A stretch of 64,000 nucleotides of DNA from Hyphomicrobiales bacterium (lineage in GTDB: Bacteria > Pseudomonadota > Alphaproteobacteria > Rhizobiales > Beijerinckiaceae). Below are positions 26,151 through 38,100 of the stretch, in pieces; within the stretch, counting starts at the first letter, position 1, and each line of letters starts with the position of its first letter. The position numbers were made by a program, and so were the translations under genes. The DNA is taken from positions 1 to 64,000 of the forward strand of contig JAQGKD010000069.1 of assembly GCA_028290285.1 (NCBI GenBank), given 5' to 3'. Under the pieces are notes generated by a model. It worked only from the letters and a program-made list of their open reading frames with translations, searched no databases and was not told the DNA's origin.

Positions 26151-29100
26151 TCAATATTCCAGAACGGTAAAGCCGCCGACCTTCTTCAGCCGCAATGATG
26201 CCGAGTCATTTAACCGGAGGTCGAGGCTGCGGTCCCATACAACGGCCGTTTCCGCAAGCCGCAGCGAAGGCACGGCCGAAGTGGCCCATGTTTTCGGATT
26301 GGCAACCACATTGGTCCAAGCGACATCAGCCGTAACGAAGGATCGGGGCGCAACAATCATGGTGCCGGCCACGTAGGAAACAACATAGTTGGCAAGCCCA
26401 GTTCCCGTCGCACCCGTCACCTCAAGAGAATAGGTGCCCGACGGTGCAGCGGCCGCCGCGCCGAGGCTGGAGAGCGCGGCTGAAAGAACCCGGTCGCCGT
26501 TCACGAGGCCAGAGGTACGGAATTCAGTTCCTCCGAACGTCGCGGGGCTCCCCGTGACCTTGTCCATATTGTTCGCCGTAACGCTCAGCGCACGCTGGGT
26601 CACGTCGAGATTGGCGCCGGTATAGGTCAGCGCATAGTTCGAAGAGGCCGCCACCGTGCCCTGGCCGATGGCGTAGGACCCGACATTCGAGCTGCCGCTG
26701 GCGGCGGTCGTGAGCGATCCCGACAGGGTGTCGCCGTTGACCAGCCCGAGACCGCCGACCGTATAGCTCAGCGCCGGATTGGCGGCGCCATAGACCCGGC
26801 TCTGCGCATCCGCGCTCACCGTCAACCCGCGCTGGGTCACGTCGAGATTGGCGCCGGTATAGGTCAGCGCATAGTTCGAAGAGGCCGCCACCGTGCCCTG
26901 GCCGATGGCATAGGACCCGACATTCGAGCTGCCGCTGGCGGCGGTCGTCAGCGATCCCGACAGGGTGTCGCCGTTGACCAGCCCGAGACCGCCGAGCGTA
27001 TAGCTCAGCGCCGGATTGGCGGCGCCATAGACCCGGCTCTGCGCATCCGCGCTCACCGTCAACCCGCGCTGCGCCACCGTGAGCGAACCCGCCGTGTAGC
27101 TGATCGCGTAATTGCCCGAGGTCAGGCCCGAGGCCGTCAGCGCGTAGGAGCCCGCATTGACCGCCCCCTGCGCCGCGCCGCCATAGGCCAGCGTGCCGCC
27201 GAGAACCGAGGCCGTCTCGCCGTTGACGAAGCCGGCATAGGTCACCCCGTTGCCGCCGCCGAAGGCCAGACCATCATAGGTCTTGCTCGCATTGGCCGCG
27301 GTCACCCCGAGCGCGGCCTGCGCCACCGTGTAATTCACGCTACTCCCAGCCATCGCATAGCCGAGATCGTTTGCGAGGCCGGTCATCCCAAATGTATAAC
27401 TGCCGGCATTCACGGCCGTGCCGCCAGAAAGAGAGCCCGTCATGACAGGCGTGTCGCCATTGACGGTTCCGCTGGTCGAATAGGTCGGTGCCGTAATCGT
27501 GCCGTCGTAGACGCGCGTCGTGACGCCGCCGGTTGCAATGGTGGCGGTCAGCGTCGGCTGCTCGCGATAAATAATATCGACACCCGCTCCCAGAGCCCGC
27601 GTGTAGCCTGTCGTCGTCCGATTGCTGGCGTAACGGAAGCCGCCTGCCGTTGCGAGGGATGCCGCGCTCGTGCTTCCGGATATGCTGCCGGTGTAGAGCT
27701 TCGCGGTTCCGCCCGCGCCGACAGAGACGCCGCCCGAGCCGCTGAAGCTGATATTGCCGCCGCTCGCGGTGCCCGCGGCTGTGCCGTCGCCGGCCGCCAG
27801 CAGGAGGGCTCCCGAGGACGTATCCGACGTCGAGACATTTTGCAGGACGGAAAGCGCGCCTGTCGCGATGATCTGGCTGCCGGTGGCCGCGGCACTGATC
27901 CCGGCGATGCCGTTGACGCTGCTGATCGTCAGAGCCCCCGTGTTGGCCAATCCGACAGAGCCGCCCGTCGAGGCCGCCGCGAAGGTGCCGATGACATTGC
28001 TATTGAGAAGCGCGATGGAGGCGCCCGCCTGCGCGGACAGATTCGTCGCGGTTATCGAGTCCGACGCACCCTCGCTGATGCCCGCCCCGGCCCGCAGCCC
28101 GATCGTCGAGCCCGACAGCGCGCCGTTGATGGCGACTGTTCCGCCCGCGCCGCCGCTGAAGATACTGAGCGGCGCATTGGCAGCCCAGGCGCGGACATCG
28201 ACTGCGCCCGTCCCGGTCAGCGAGCCGATTCTGATCGACGAGAAGCCGCTCTGGATTGAGGCCAGTTCGGTGGCATCCAGGTTCAGCGTTCCCGACGCAC
28301 CGGTGCCCAGACCGATGCTGGTCGAGGCCGTCATGGGCTGGATGACGAGCGCGCCGCTACCCGAGAAGGCGAAACCCGAAGCCAGCGCGGCGATATCCGC
28401 ATTGACGGTGATCGTCCCCGTGTAGGAGCCCGTCAGAGCCCCGAGACCGACCTGCGCCGTGCCTGCAGTCGCCCACATCCCGCGTGGCGAAGCGTTCTGC
28501 GTTGCGTTGATCGTGATGTCGCCCGAGCCGTTGCTGCGGATACCGGAATTCGCTCCGATCGCGAAGGCGCCTGAGCTCGCGCCCGTGGCCGCGCTCGGCG
28601 CGATGGCGTTGACGGTGATCGTACCGGCCCCGCCCGTCGTCAGGTAGGCGGTGGTGCTCACGTGGACGCCCAACTGAGTGTCGCCGGCGGTGCTGCCGCC
28701 CGTGCCGGAAACAGTGATGTTGCCGCTCGAACTCGTCAGGTAGCTGTTTGAGTAGACAAGCACGCCCCGCTGGAAAGTATTGACTCCGGAGCCGCCGGCC
28801 GTGCCCACGGCAGTGATGTTGCCTGTCGTGGTCAAGACGCTGGAAGTGCTGCTGACATCGACGCCGTTGTTGTCCTGCCCGGCGTAAGATCCGCCGATAC
28901 CCCGCAGCCACACATTGCCCGCGGCCGCCGTGATCGTCGAGCCGTTCAGCAACACGCCGCGTTGTTTGCCGCTGACGCTCGTGCCCATGGCATAGCCGCT
29001 GGTCTGCAAGGCAGCGACGGTCGCGCCGCTGCCGCCCGACAGGGTGACATCGCCACCATTGCTGGTGATCGTTGCCGAGGTCAGCACGATGCCGCCCGCG

Positions 29101-32100
29101 CCGCTCGCATCTCGGTCAGAGTTCAGCACGATAGCCTGGCCCTGCGTCGTGATGCTGGAGCCCGCATTCATGGCGATGGAATCGTCGGCCTGCAGCGACA
29201 CGCCGGTGCCGCCGCCGGTGCCGACGGAAACCGCGCTGTTCAGGGTGATCAGATTGGCGGCCTTCAGCGTGACGGCTCCGCCAGAGTTGGCGGCGAGGGC
29301 CGCGTTCGTGGTGATGCTGCCGCCACTGTTCGCTGTCAAAGTGATGTTCGTGCCGCTCCAGGCGCCGCCGACTGTCAGCCCGCCCGTTGTGGCTGTGATG
29401 TTGCCGGTACCGCTGACCACGTTGGATACACTGATCGCATCCGAGCGGCTGAAGACGAGTGCCCCGTTGTTCGTCACGGCGCCCGTGCCGAGCGTTCCCG
29501 ATGTGCCGCCACTGCCGATCTGCAATGTACCTGCGCTGATCGTCGTCGCGCCGCTGTAGGTGTTCGCGCCTGTCAGCGTGAACGTGCCCGTTCCAGCCTT
29601 GGTCAAGCTCGTCGCGCCGGTCCCGTTCTGAATGACGCCGCTGAAGGTCGTCGACGTGTTGTCGCCGCCGGTCGTTAAAAGCGCAGCCGCGCCCGTGTCG
29701 GTGACGGTGCCCGCACCGGCCAGCGAGCCGATGCTGGTGTTGAAGCCGCCGAGATCGAGCGTCGCGCCGGAGCTGACAGTCACGGCCGAATTCGATCCGA
29801 ACGCGGTGGCATTTCCTGAAAGGAGCTTGCCCGCGCTGACATTGGTCGCGCCGGTATAGGTGTTGGTGCCTGAAAGCGTCGTGGTCCCGCCACCTGCCTG
29901 CGTCAGCGTTCCCGTACCGGAGATGACATTCGCGGCCGTGATCGCATTGGACCGGTTGAAGACGAGAGCCGCATTGTCGGCGACCGCGCCCGTGCCGAGC
30001 GATCCCGTCGTGCCGCCACTGCCGATCTGCAATGTACCCGCGCTGATCGTCGTCGTGCCGGTGTAGGTGTTGGCCCCAGTCAGGGTGAGCGTGCCCGCGC
30101 CCACCTTGGTCAGGGCGATCGCGCCTGTCCCGTCCTGGATGACGCCGCTGAAGGTCGTCGAAGTGCCCGCCCCGCCGCTGGTCAGGGTCGCCGCAGCGCC
30201 GCTGTCGGTGACAATGCCCGCGCCTGCGAGCGAGCCGATGCTGTTGCTGAATCCGCCGAGATCGAGCGTTGCGCCGGAGGCGACGGTCATTGCTGAATTC
30301 GCACCGAAGGCCGAGGTGCTTGCGGCCTTGAGCGTGCCCGCGCTGACGAGCGTTGCGCCGCTGTAGGTGTTCGCGCCGCCGAGCGTCAACATTCCCGTGC
30401 CGCTGTCCGCAAACGATCCCGCCCCGATCATCGCATTGGCGATTGTGCTGGCAACGGAGCTGTTGACCGCGACCGCGCCCGTCAGCGTCACGCCGTTGGT
30501 ATTGCCGAACGACAGGCCCGCGCCGGTCAGCGTCGTGGCGTTGAGTGCGTAGCTCGCGCCCGTCATGGACAGGGGGCCGCCTGCCGTCACGTTTGCGTTG
30601 ATGGCGAGCGCGCCGCCCGCGCTCAGCGTCGTCGCGCCGGTCGAGGACAGTGCCCCGCTTATAGTCACATCGCCTCCCGAGCCGGTCACCGGCTGAAGGG
30701 TGAGAGTGCCCGAACTCGAAATAGTGGACGCAAGCGTCATCTGGTCGCTCGCAAGAGCGATATTGCCGCCGGCTGTCGTCGAGAGGGAACCGAACCCGAG
30801 CGAAAGTCCGGAGCCGACACTGCCGCCGCCGATATTGCCGGTGACCGTCAGCGCACCGCTGGTCGTGGAGAGAACCGTCGGGCTGCCGACGGCGTTGGTC
30901 ACGAACTTGACCGCCCAGTTGTCCGACCCCGACGTGCTGTTGCTTGTGCCGGTAAGCGACAATGCTCCGGTTGTCGTGGACACTTCTACTGAGTTGAGGA
31001 TGCCGTACGAGCCGCTGGCGCCCTGTGCGGTTCCGTTGACAGCGATGGAGCCGCCCGCGCCGGTAGCCCGGACAGAAGAGTAGCGATCGAGGCGAACGCC
31101 CATGTTGGAGATGCCGGTGCCACCCGTACCAGTGAGAGTGATCGCACCTGTCGCGGACGAGACGAAGCCAGAATTCAGCGCGATGCCGTCGGTATTGACC
31201 CCCGTTCCGACGCCTGTGCCGGTCACCGAGACCGCGCCCGACGAGGTATTCAGGGACGCGAAATTAACGAGATACACACCTGCGACGCCAGTGCCCGACG
31301 CGTTGGAAGTGCCGCGTACCGTGATCGCTCCGGTTCCGGTCCCGACGCTTGTGTTGTCGAGCAGCACGCCGGTTTTGTAGGTTGTCGTGCCGTAGGCCGG
31401 CGTCGTCGTCGGGTTGGCCCCGCCGCCCATCGTCAAGGTGCCGCCGTTGCTGTTGATGAGTACGGGCAGCGGTGTCGTGCCCGTCAGTGCGATAGCGCCC
31501 GCGCCGCTCGCATCGCGGTCCGAGTTCAGCACGATCGCCTGCCCCTGCGTCGTGATGCTCGAGCCCGCAGTCATGACGATGGAATCGTCGGCCCGGAGCG
31601 ACACGCCGGCGCCGCCGCCGGTGCCGACTGAAACCGCGCTGTTCAGGGTGATCAGATTGGCCGCCGTCAGCGTGATCGCACCGCCGCTGCTGGCAGTCAG
31701 TGCCGCATTTGCGGTGATGCTGCCGCCACCGTTCGCGGTCAAGGTGATGTTCGTACCGCCCCAGGCGCCGCCGACTGTAAGCCCGCCCGCGGTGGCTGTG
31801 ATGTTGCCGGTGCCGCTGACGACGTTCGACACACTGATCGCATCCGAGCGGCTGAAGACGAGTGCTGCGTTGTTCGTCACGGCGGCCGTGCCGAGCGTTC
31901 CCGTCGTGCCGCCATTGCCGATCTGCAGCGTGCCGCCGCTGATCGTCGTCGCGCCGCTGTAGGTGTTCGCGCCCGTCAGAATGGTCGTGCCCGTCCCCGC
32001 TTGCGTCAGCGCACCCGTGCCGGAGATCGCATTGGCGACAGTGACGCTGTCCGAACGGTTGAAGGTGAGCGTGCCATTGTCGATCACACCGCCGCTGCCG

Positions 32101-35100
32101 AGCGACCCCGACGTGCCGCCGCTGCCGATCTGCAAGGTGCCCGCGCTGATGGTCGTCGCGCCGGTGTAGGTGTTCGCACCCGTCAGAATCGTCGTGCCCG
32201 TGCCCGCCTGGGTCAGAACGCCCGTGCCGGAGATCGCACTGGCGACAGTGACGCTGTCCGAACGGTTGAAGGTGAGCGTGCCGTTGTCGATCACAGCGCC
32301 GCTGCCGAGCGATCCCGACGTGCCGCCGCTGCCGATCTGCAGCGTGCCCGCGCTGATCGTCGTTGCGCCGCTGTAGGCGTTCGCACCCGTCAGAATCGTC
32401 GTGCCCGTGCCCGCTTGCGTCAGCGCACCCGTGCCGGAGATCGCATTGGCGACAGTGACGCTGTTCGAGCGGTTGAAGGTGAGCGTGCCGTTGTCGATCA
32501 CAGCGCCCGTGCCGAGCGATCCCGTCGTGCCGCCATTGCCGATCTGCAATGTACCCGCGCTGATGGTTGTCGTGCCCGAGTAGGTGTTCGCGCCTGTCAG
32601 CGTCAGCGTGCCCGCGCCGCTGTCGGTCAGCGCGCCCGTTCCGCCGATGGCATTGGCGATCGTGCTCGCGACGGAAGTATTCACACCCACGGCTCCGGTC
32701 AGGGTCACCGCATTCGTGTTTCCAAACGACAGGCCCGCGCTGGTCAGCGTCGTGGCATTGAGCGCGTAGCTCGCGCCCGTCATGGAGAGAGTGCTGGTCG
32801 TGGTGGCGTTTGCACTGACGTATACCGAGCCGCCTGTCCCGCCGCTCTGGTCGCTCAGGAGAGTGATGCTGCCGCCGCCGGTGGACAATGCACCCGACAA
32901 GGAAATGCCCAAGCCGACGGCGCTGGCGCCCAGGTGGCCGGTGATCGTCAAAGCGCCGCCGGTCGTCGTGACGGTCGCGGCGCTGTTGGCGAAAGCCACG
33001 GCTCCGTTGCCCGTTCCGGACGTGCTGTTGCTGGTGCCTGTGATCGACACGGCTCCGCTGGTCGACGTAATAGGCCTCGCGCTCAAGACACCCCAGGAAT
33101 TATCGGAGCCGCGCGATGTGCCGTTGAGCGTGAGAGAGCCGGCGGCCACGTCTACCGTCGTGCTGTTCGTCAGCCGGATGCCATCGTTGGAACTGCCCGT
33201 GCCGCCGGTGCCGGTGATTGTGACCGCGCCGGTCGCCGTCGCGATAAAGCCGGTTCCGATATTCACACCGAAGTCGTTGGCCCCGCTCCCCGCGCCCGTG
33301 CCGACGATGGTGATGTTACCGGAGGTCGTTGTGACGTTGGAGAAGTTACTGATAAGCACGCCTGCGATCGAAGTGCTCGACCCGCTCGACGTCCCGCGGA
33401 TAGAGATATTACCGCTGCCGGTTGAAAGACTGGATGCGGATACGTAAACGCCGTTGTTGTAGGTGGACGTGCCATAGGCGGGCATCGTCGTGGGGTCGGA
33501 CCCGCCGCCCATCGTCAGCGATCCGCCATTGGTCGCGATAGATGTGGAGGCAATATAGATAGCGCCCGCGCCGCTGCCATCGCGATCGGAGTTCAGCACG
33601 ACCGCCTGGCCCTGCGTGGTGATTGCGCCCAGGAGGACGATGGAATCGTCGGCCTGCATGGTGACGCCGGCACCACCGCCCGTGCCGACGTTGATCGCGC
33701 CGTTGATCGTAATCAGGTTGGCCGACCTGATGGTAATGGCCCCGCCGGAGCTGGCGGACAGCGCCGCGGTGGTGATGCTGCCGCCACTGTTCGCGGTCAA
33801 GGTGATGTTCGTGCCGCTCCAGGCGCCGCCGACTGTCAGCCCACCCGTGGTGGCTGTGATGTTGCCGGTGCCGCTGATGACGTTGGATACACTGATCGCA
33901 TCCGAGCGGCTGAAGACAAGTGCCCCGTTGTTCGTCACGGCGCCCGTGCCGAGCGTTCCCGACGTGCCGCCATTTCCAATCTGCAGTGTGCCCGCGCTGA
34001 TCGTCGTGGCGCCGCTGTAGGTGTTCGCGCCCGTCAGAATCGTCGTGCCCGTGCCCGCATGGGTCAGCGCACCCGTGCCGGAGATCGCATTTGCGACAGT
34101 GACGCTGTCCGAACGGTTGAAGGTGAGCGTGCCATTGTCGATCACACCGCCGCTGCCGAGCGACCCCGACGTGCCGCCGCTGCCGATCTGCAATGTACCC
34201 GCGCTGATCGTCGTCGTGCCTGTGTAGGTGCTCGCGCCTGTGAGCGTGAAGGTGCCCGCGCCCGCCTTGGTCAGGGCGACCGCGCCTGTCCCGTCCTGGA
34301 TGACGCCGCTGAAAGTCGTCGACGTGCCCGCCCCACCGCTGGTCAGGGTCGCCGCAGCGCCGCTGTCGGTGACAACGCCCGCCCCAGCCAGCGAGCCGAT
34401 GCTGTTGCTGAACCCGGCGAGATCGAGCGTTGCGCCGGAGCTGACAGTCACAGCCGAATTGGTCCCGAAAGCCGAAGTGCTTCCAGCCTTGAGCGTGCCC
34501 GCGCTGACACTTGTCGCACCCGTGTAGGTGTTCGCGCCTGTGAGCGTGAAGGTGCCTGTTCCCGCCTTGGTCAAACCCGTTGCGCCGGTGCCGTTCTGGA
34601 TGACGCCGCTGAACGTCGTCGAGCTGTTGTTGCCGCCCGTGGTCAGGATCGCCGCTGCGCCAGTGTCGGTCACGCTTCCCGCGCCGGCCAGCGATCCGAC
34701 GCTGTTGGAGAACCCGCCGAGGTCCAGCGTCGCGCCACTCGCGACCGTGACGGCGGAGTTGCCTGAAAATCCCCCGCTCGTGCCCGCTTGAAGCGTGCCC
34801 GCGCTGATCGTCGTCGTGCCGCTATACGTACTGTGCGACAGTATTTGAGTGCCGGTCCCCTGCTTGACTAGGGAGAGTGTATTCCCTGCACTATAGGCGG
34901 AGTCGACGATCCATCCTCCGAAGTTGTAGTTCCCGCTCCCCGTCAGGATCAGCGTTCCATTGAAGCCGCTGGCGTTGTCTACGGTTTGTACTTCGCCGTG
35001 CCCATACGCATCTACCAGGCCGACGAAGCTCTGGGTCGTGCCCCTGATCGCCACGACACCCGAGTTGAAGCTTCCAACCCCGCCACTTCCGCCAACCATG

Positions 35101-38100
35101 GTTATGACGGCGTTCGTGGCCTGGTTGTTGCCAAAGAAATTGATAGTGGCACTACCGGACGTCGTGCCGGCCGTGCCGAGAACGATGGAGTTTGTTGCCA
35201 GGGAGCCAGTGGTGGCCATTACGACCGAGTAGTTACAGGGGCAAGCAGCTCCGTAATCGATCTGTAGCGGACCTGTGAAAGTGTTGGCCCCGCCGAGCTC
35301 CAGGGGTGCCGTACCGGCTTGGGTCAAGCTGAGAACGCCCGTCCCGTCCTTGAGCACACCATTGAATGTGGACCAGGTGTTCAGCCCGCCGGTGGTGAGC
35401 ATGGCGGCGGCGCCGTTGTCGATCACCACCCCGCCCGCGTTCCCGTTGAGCGAGCCGATGCTGTTGGAGAAACCCCCGGGGTCCAGCGTCGCGCCGCTGC
35501 CCACCCACACAGCCGAGTTGGTACCCAGGGCCGACGTCGATCCTGCCGTGAGCGTGCCCGCGGCGACATTTGTCGCGCCGGTGTAGGTGTTCGTGCCGGA
35601 GAGAACCGTGGTCCCGGCGCCTGCCTGACTCAGCACACCCGTGCCGGAGATTGCATTGGCGATGGTGACGCTGTCCGAACGGTTGAACGCCAGCGTGCCG
35701 TTGTTCGTCACCGCGCCTGTGCCGAGCGATCCCGTCGTGCCCCCACTGCCGATCTGCAATGCGCCCGCGCTGATCGTTGTCGTGCCCGTGTAGGTGTTGG
35801 CGGCAGAGAGAACCGTGCTCCCGGCGCCTGCCTGACTCAGCGTGCCCGTGCCGGAGATGGCATTGGCGACGGTGACGCTGTCCGAGCGGTTGAACGCCAG
35901 CGTGCCGTTGTTCGTCACGGCGCCTGTGCCCAGCGTCCCAGTCGTGCCCCCACTGCCGATCTGCAATGCACCCGCGCTGATCGTTGTCGTGCCCGTGTAG
36001 GTGTTCGCGCCTGTCAGCGTCAGCCGGCCCGTTCCACTGTCGGTGAACGAGCCTGTTCCGCTCATCACGTTGGCGATGGTGCTGGCCACGGAAGTATTGA
36101 CCGCCACCGCGCCCGTCAGCGTGACCGCGTTGGTATTCCCGAAGGAGAGGCCCGCGCTGGTGAGAGTCGTGGCGTTGAGGGCGTAGCCGGAGCCCGTCAA
36201 CGACAGGACGCCGCTGGCGTTGACGTTCGCACCCAGCGTCAGCAGTCCACTCCCGCTCAATGTCACCGCGCCGCTCGACGCGACCAGCGCCGCATTGTTG
36301 GTAATGGTGCCCGCCGAGACCGTCATCAGCAAGCCGCCGCTGGTGGCGGTCAGCGTGCCCGCGCCGAGCGTCAGTGCGCTCGCGGCCGTGAGATTGATGC
36401 CTGTCGCACCCGCGCCGGTCATGTTGATCGTGCCGCTCGACGAGTTGGTGGTCGAGTAGGATGAACCGCCCGCCGACAGGATGCCGGTGCCCGACGTGCT
36501 GGTGCCGCTGATGGTGAACGCGCCAGCGCCGTTGTTGACGAGCGAATTGGCGATCGTGACGCCGGGGCCCGACGTCGACGAGCCCGTCAGGGTGAGATTT
36601 CCCGAGGAATCGGTGACGTCGTTGAGAACGATGCCGGAGGTGTTGACCGCTGTTCCCGAGATGGAAACGGCCCCGGAGGTCGTGGTTCCGGCGATGTGGA
36701 CACCCACGCCGCCGCTGGCGGTCGCAGTCCCGTTGAACGTCATCGAACCGCCGCCCGAATTCGTCAGGGCGATGGCATTATAGGCCAGGAGCAGACCATA
36801 GCTGGACGCGCTGGTGCCGTTGACGACGAGCGCCCCTGCGCCGCTGTTTGTCACGGCCGCCAAAATGCCCACGCCCGTGCCGGAGGTGGAAATGCCGGTG
36901 AGGGTCAGATTGCCGCCGGTGCTCGTCACCGCAGTGGCTATATTGAGTCCGTCGAGAGACCCGGACGTCCCCTTGATCAGGACCTTGCCCGATGTCGTCA
37001 TGGCGCCGCCGGGGTTGCCGGCGCCGACCGAGGTCGAGCTGACGCCGATGACGGACAGCAGGCCCGACCCCGAATTCGTCAGTATCGCGCCTCCGTACAT
37101 TCGCATGCCCCAATTGTTCGCGGAATTGCCGGTGAAAGTCAGGTCGCCCCCGGTGTCGACGAGCCTGAAACCGCCCCCGCTTGTGTTTCCATGGACGCCA
37201 AACGACCCGCCGGTACTCGTGCCTGTGATGGACACGGTGCCCAATGTCGTGATTGTCGCAAGATAACCGACTTCGATTCCTATGCTCGCGCTGTTGGCGG
37301 AGATCGTGAGCGACCCCGCACCACTTGCGCTGAAGCTGGAGGTGCCTAGGAGCATGCCCCATCCGGCGGATGTGCTGGTGATCGAACCCGTGCCCGAGCC
37401 GACCGCGATCGTGGCATTGACCAACTCCATCCCGTTACCGCCGGGCGAGGTCGCGTTGACTGTCAGGTTGCCGCCCGCGGTCGAGAGAGTCGCCGACGAC
37501 ACGTAGAAGGTGTTTCCCGACGTGAGGTTGATGCTGCCTGCGCCGGTCGCCGTAACCGAAGCGGCGAGGTTGATCGATCCCGCCGCGATCATCGTCAGGT
37601 TGTAGCCGCTGCTCCAGGTCACCGCATTGTTGACGGTGATATTACCTGCATCGGTGCCGCTGGCGCCCGTGGTGACCGTCACGTCGCTGCTGGCCAGCGC
37701 CGCCTGGAGCGCCGCTACGGTGAGGATGGAAATGGTGCCCGACGGCGTGCAGGTGCCCGTCGTGCAGGTGACCGTGGGCGTGCCCGACGCCGTCTGGATG
37801 ACGATGTCATAAGGATCGAGCAACAGGCTTCCCCTGAGCCCGTTGGGTGCCCGCGTATCGACGGCGCCATTGAAGTCGAGCATCTCTTTGCCCGACACTT
37901 CGGCCATGCCGCCATTGCCCGATGTAGCACCGCCTCGCGCGGAGATCTGGCCCGCATAGATTGTAGCCTTGTCCGACCAGACGACGACCGAGCCGCCGTC
38001 GCCCGCCTGTGTGGCATCCGCCTTCAGGATGGTTGTGGAATCGACGCTGGTCGTCTGTGCCGTGGGAAGCGTGCCTGCCCCATGGAAATCGCCGCCGACG

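Noticed and set aside
32001-33425. Long plus-strand Arg/Ala-rich frame (474 codons) inside the adhesin
   Set aside because: It is an antisense shadow of the GC-rich repeats; low-complexity composition with no ribosome site and no motif.
26595-36000. CRISPR-like repetitive DNA
   Set aside because: Repeats are long, in frame and encode beta-strand modules; no short repeat-spacer periodicity.
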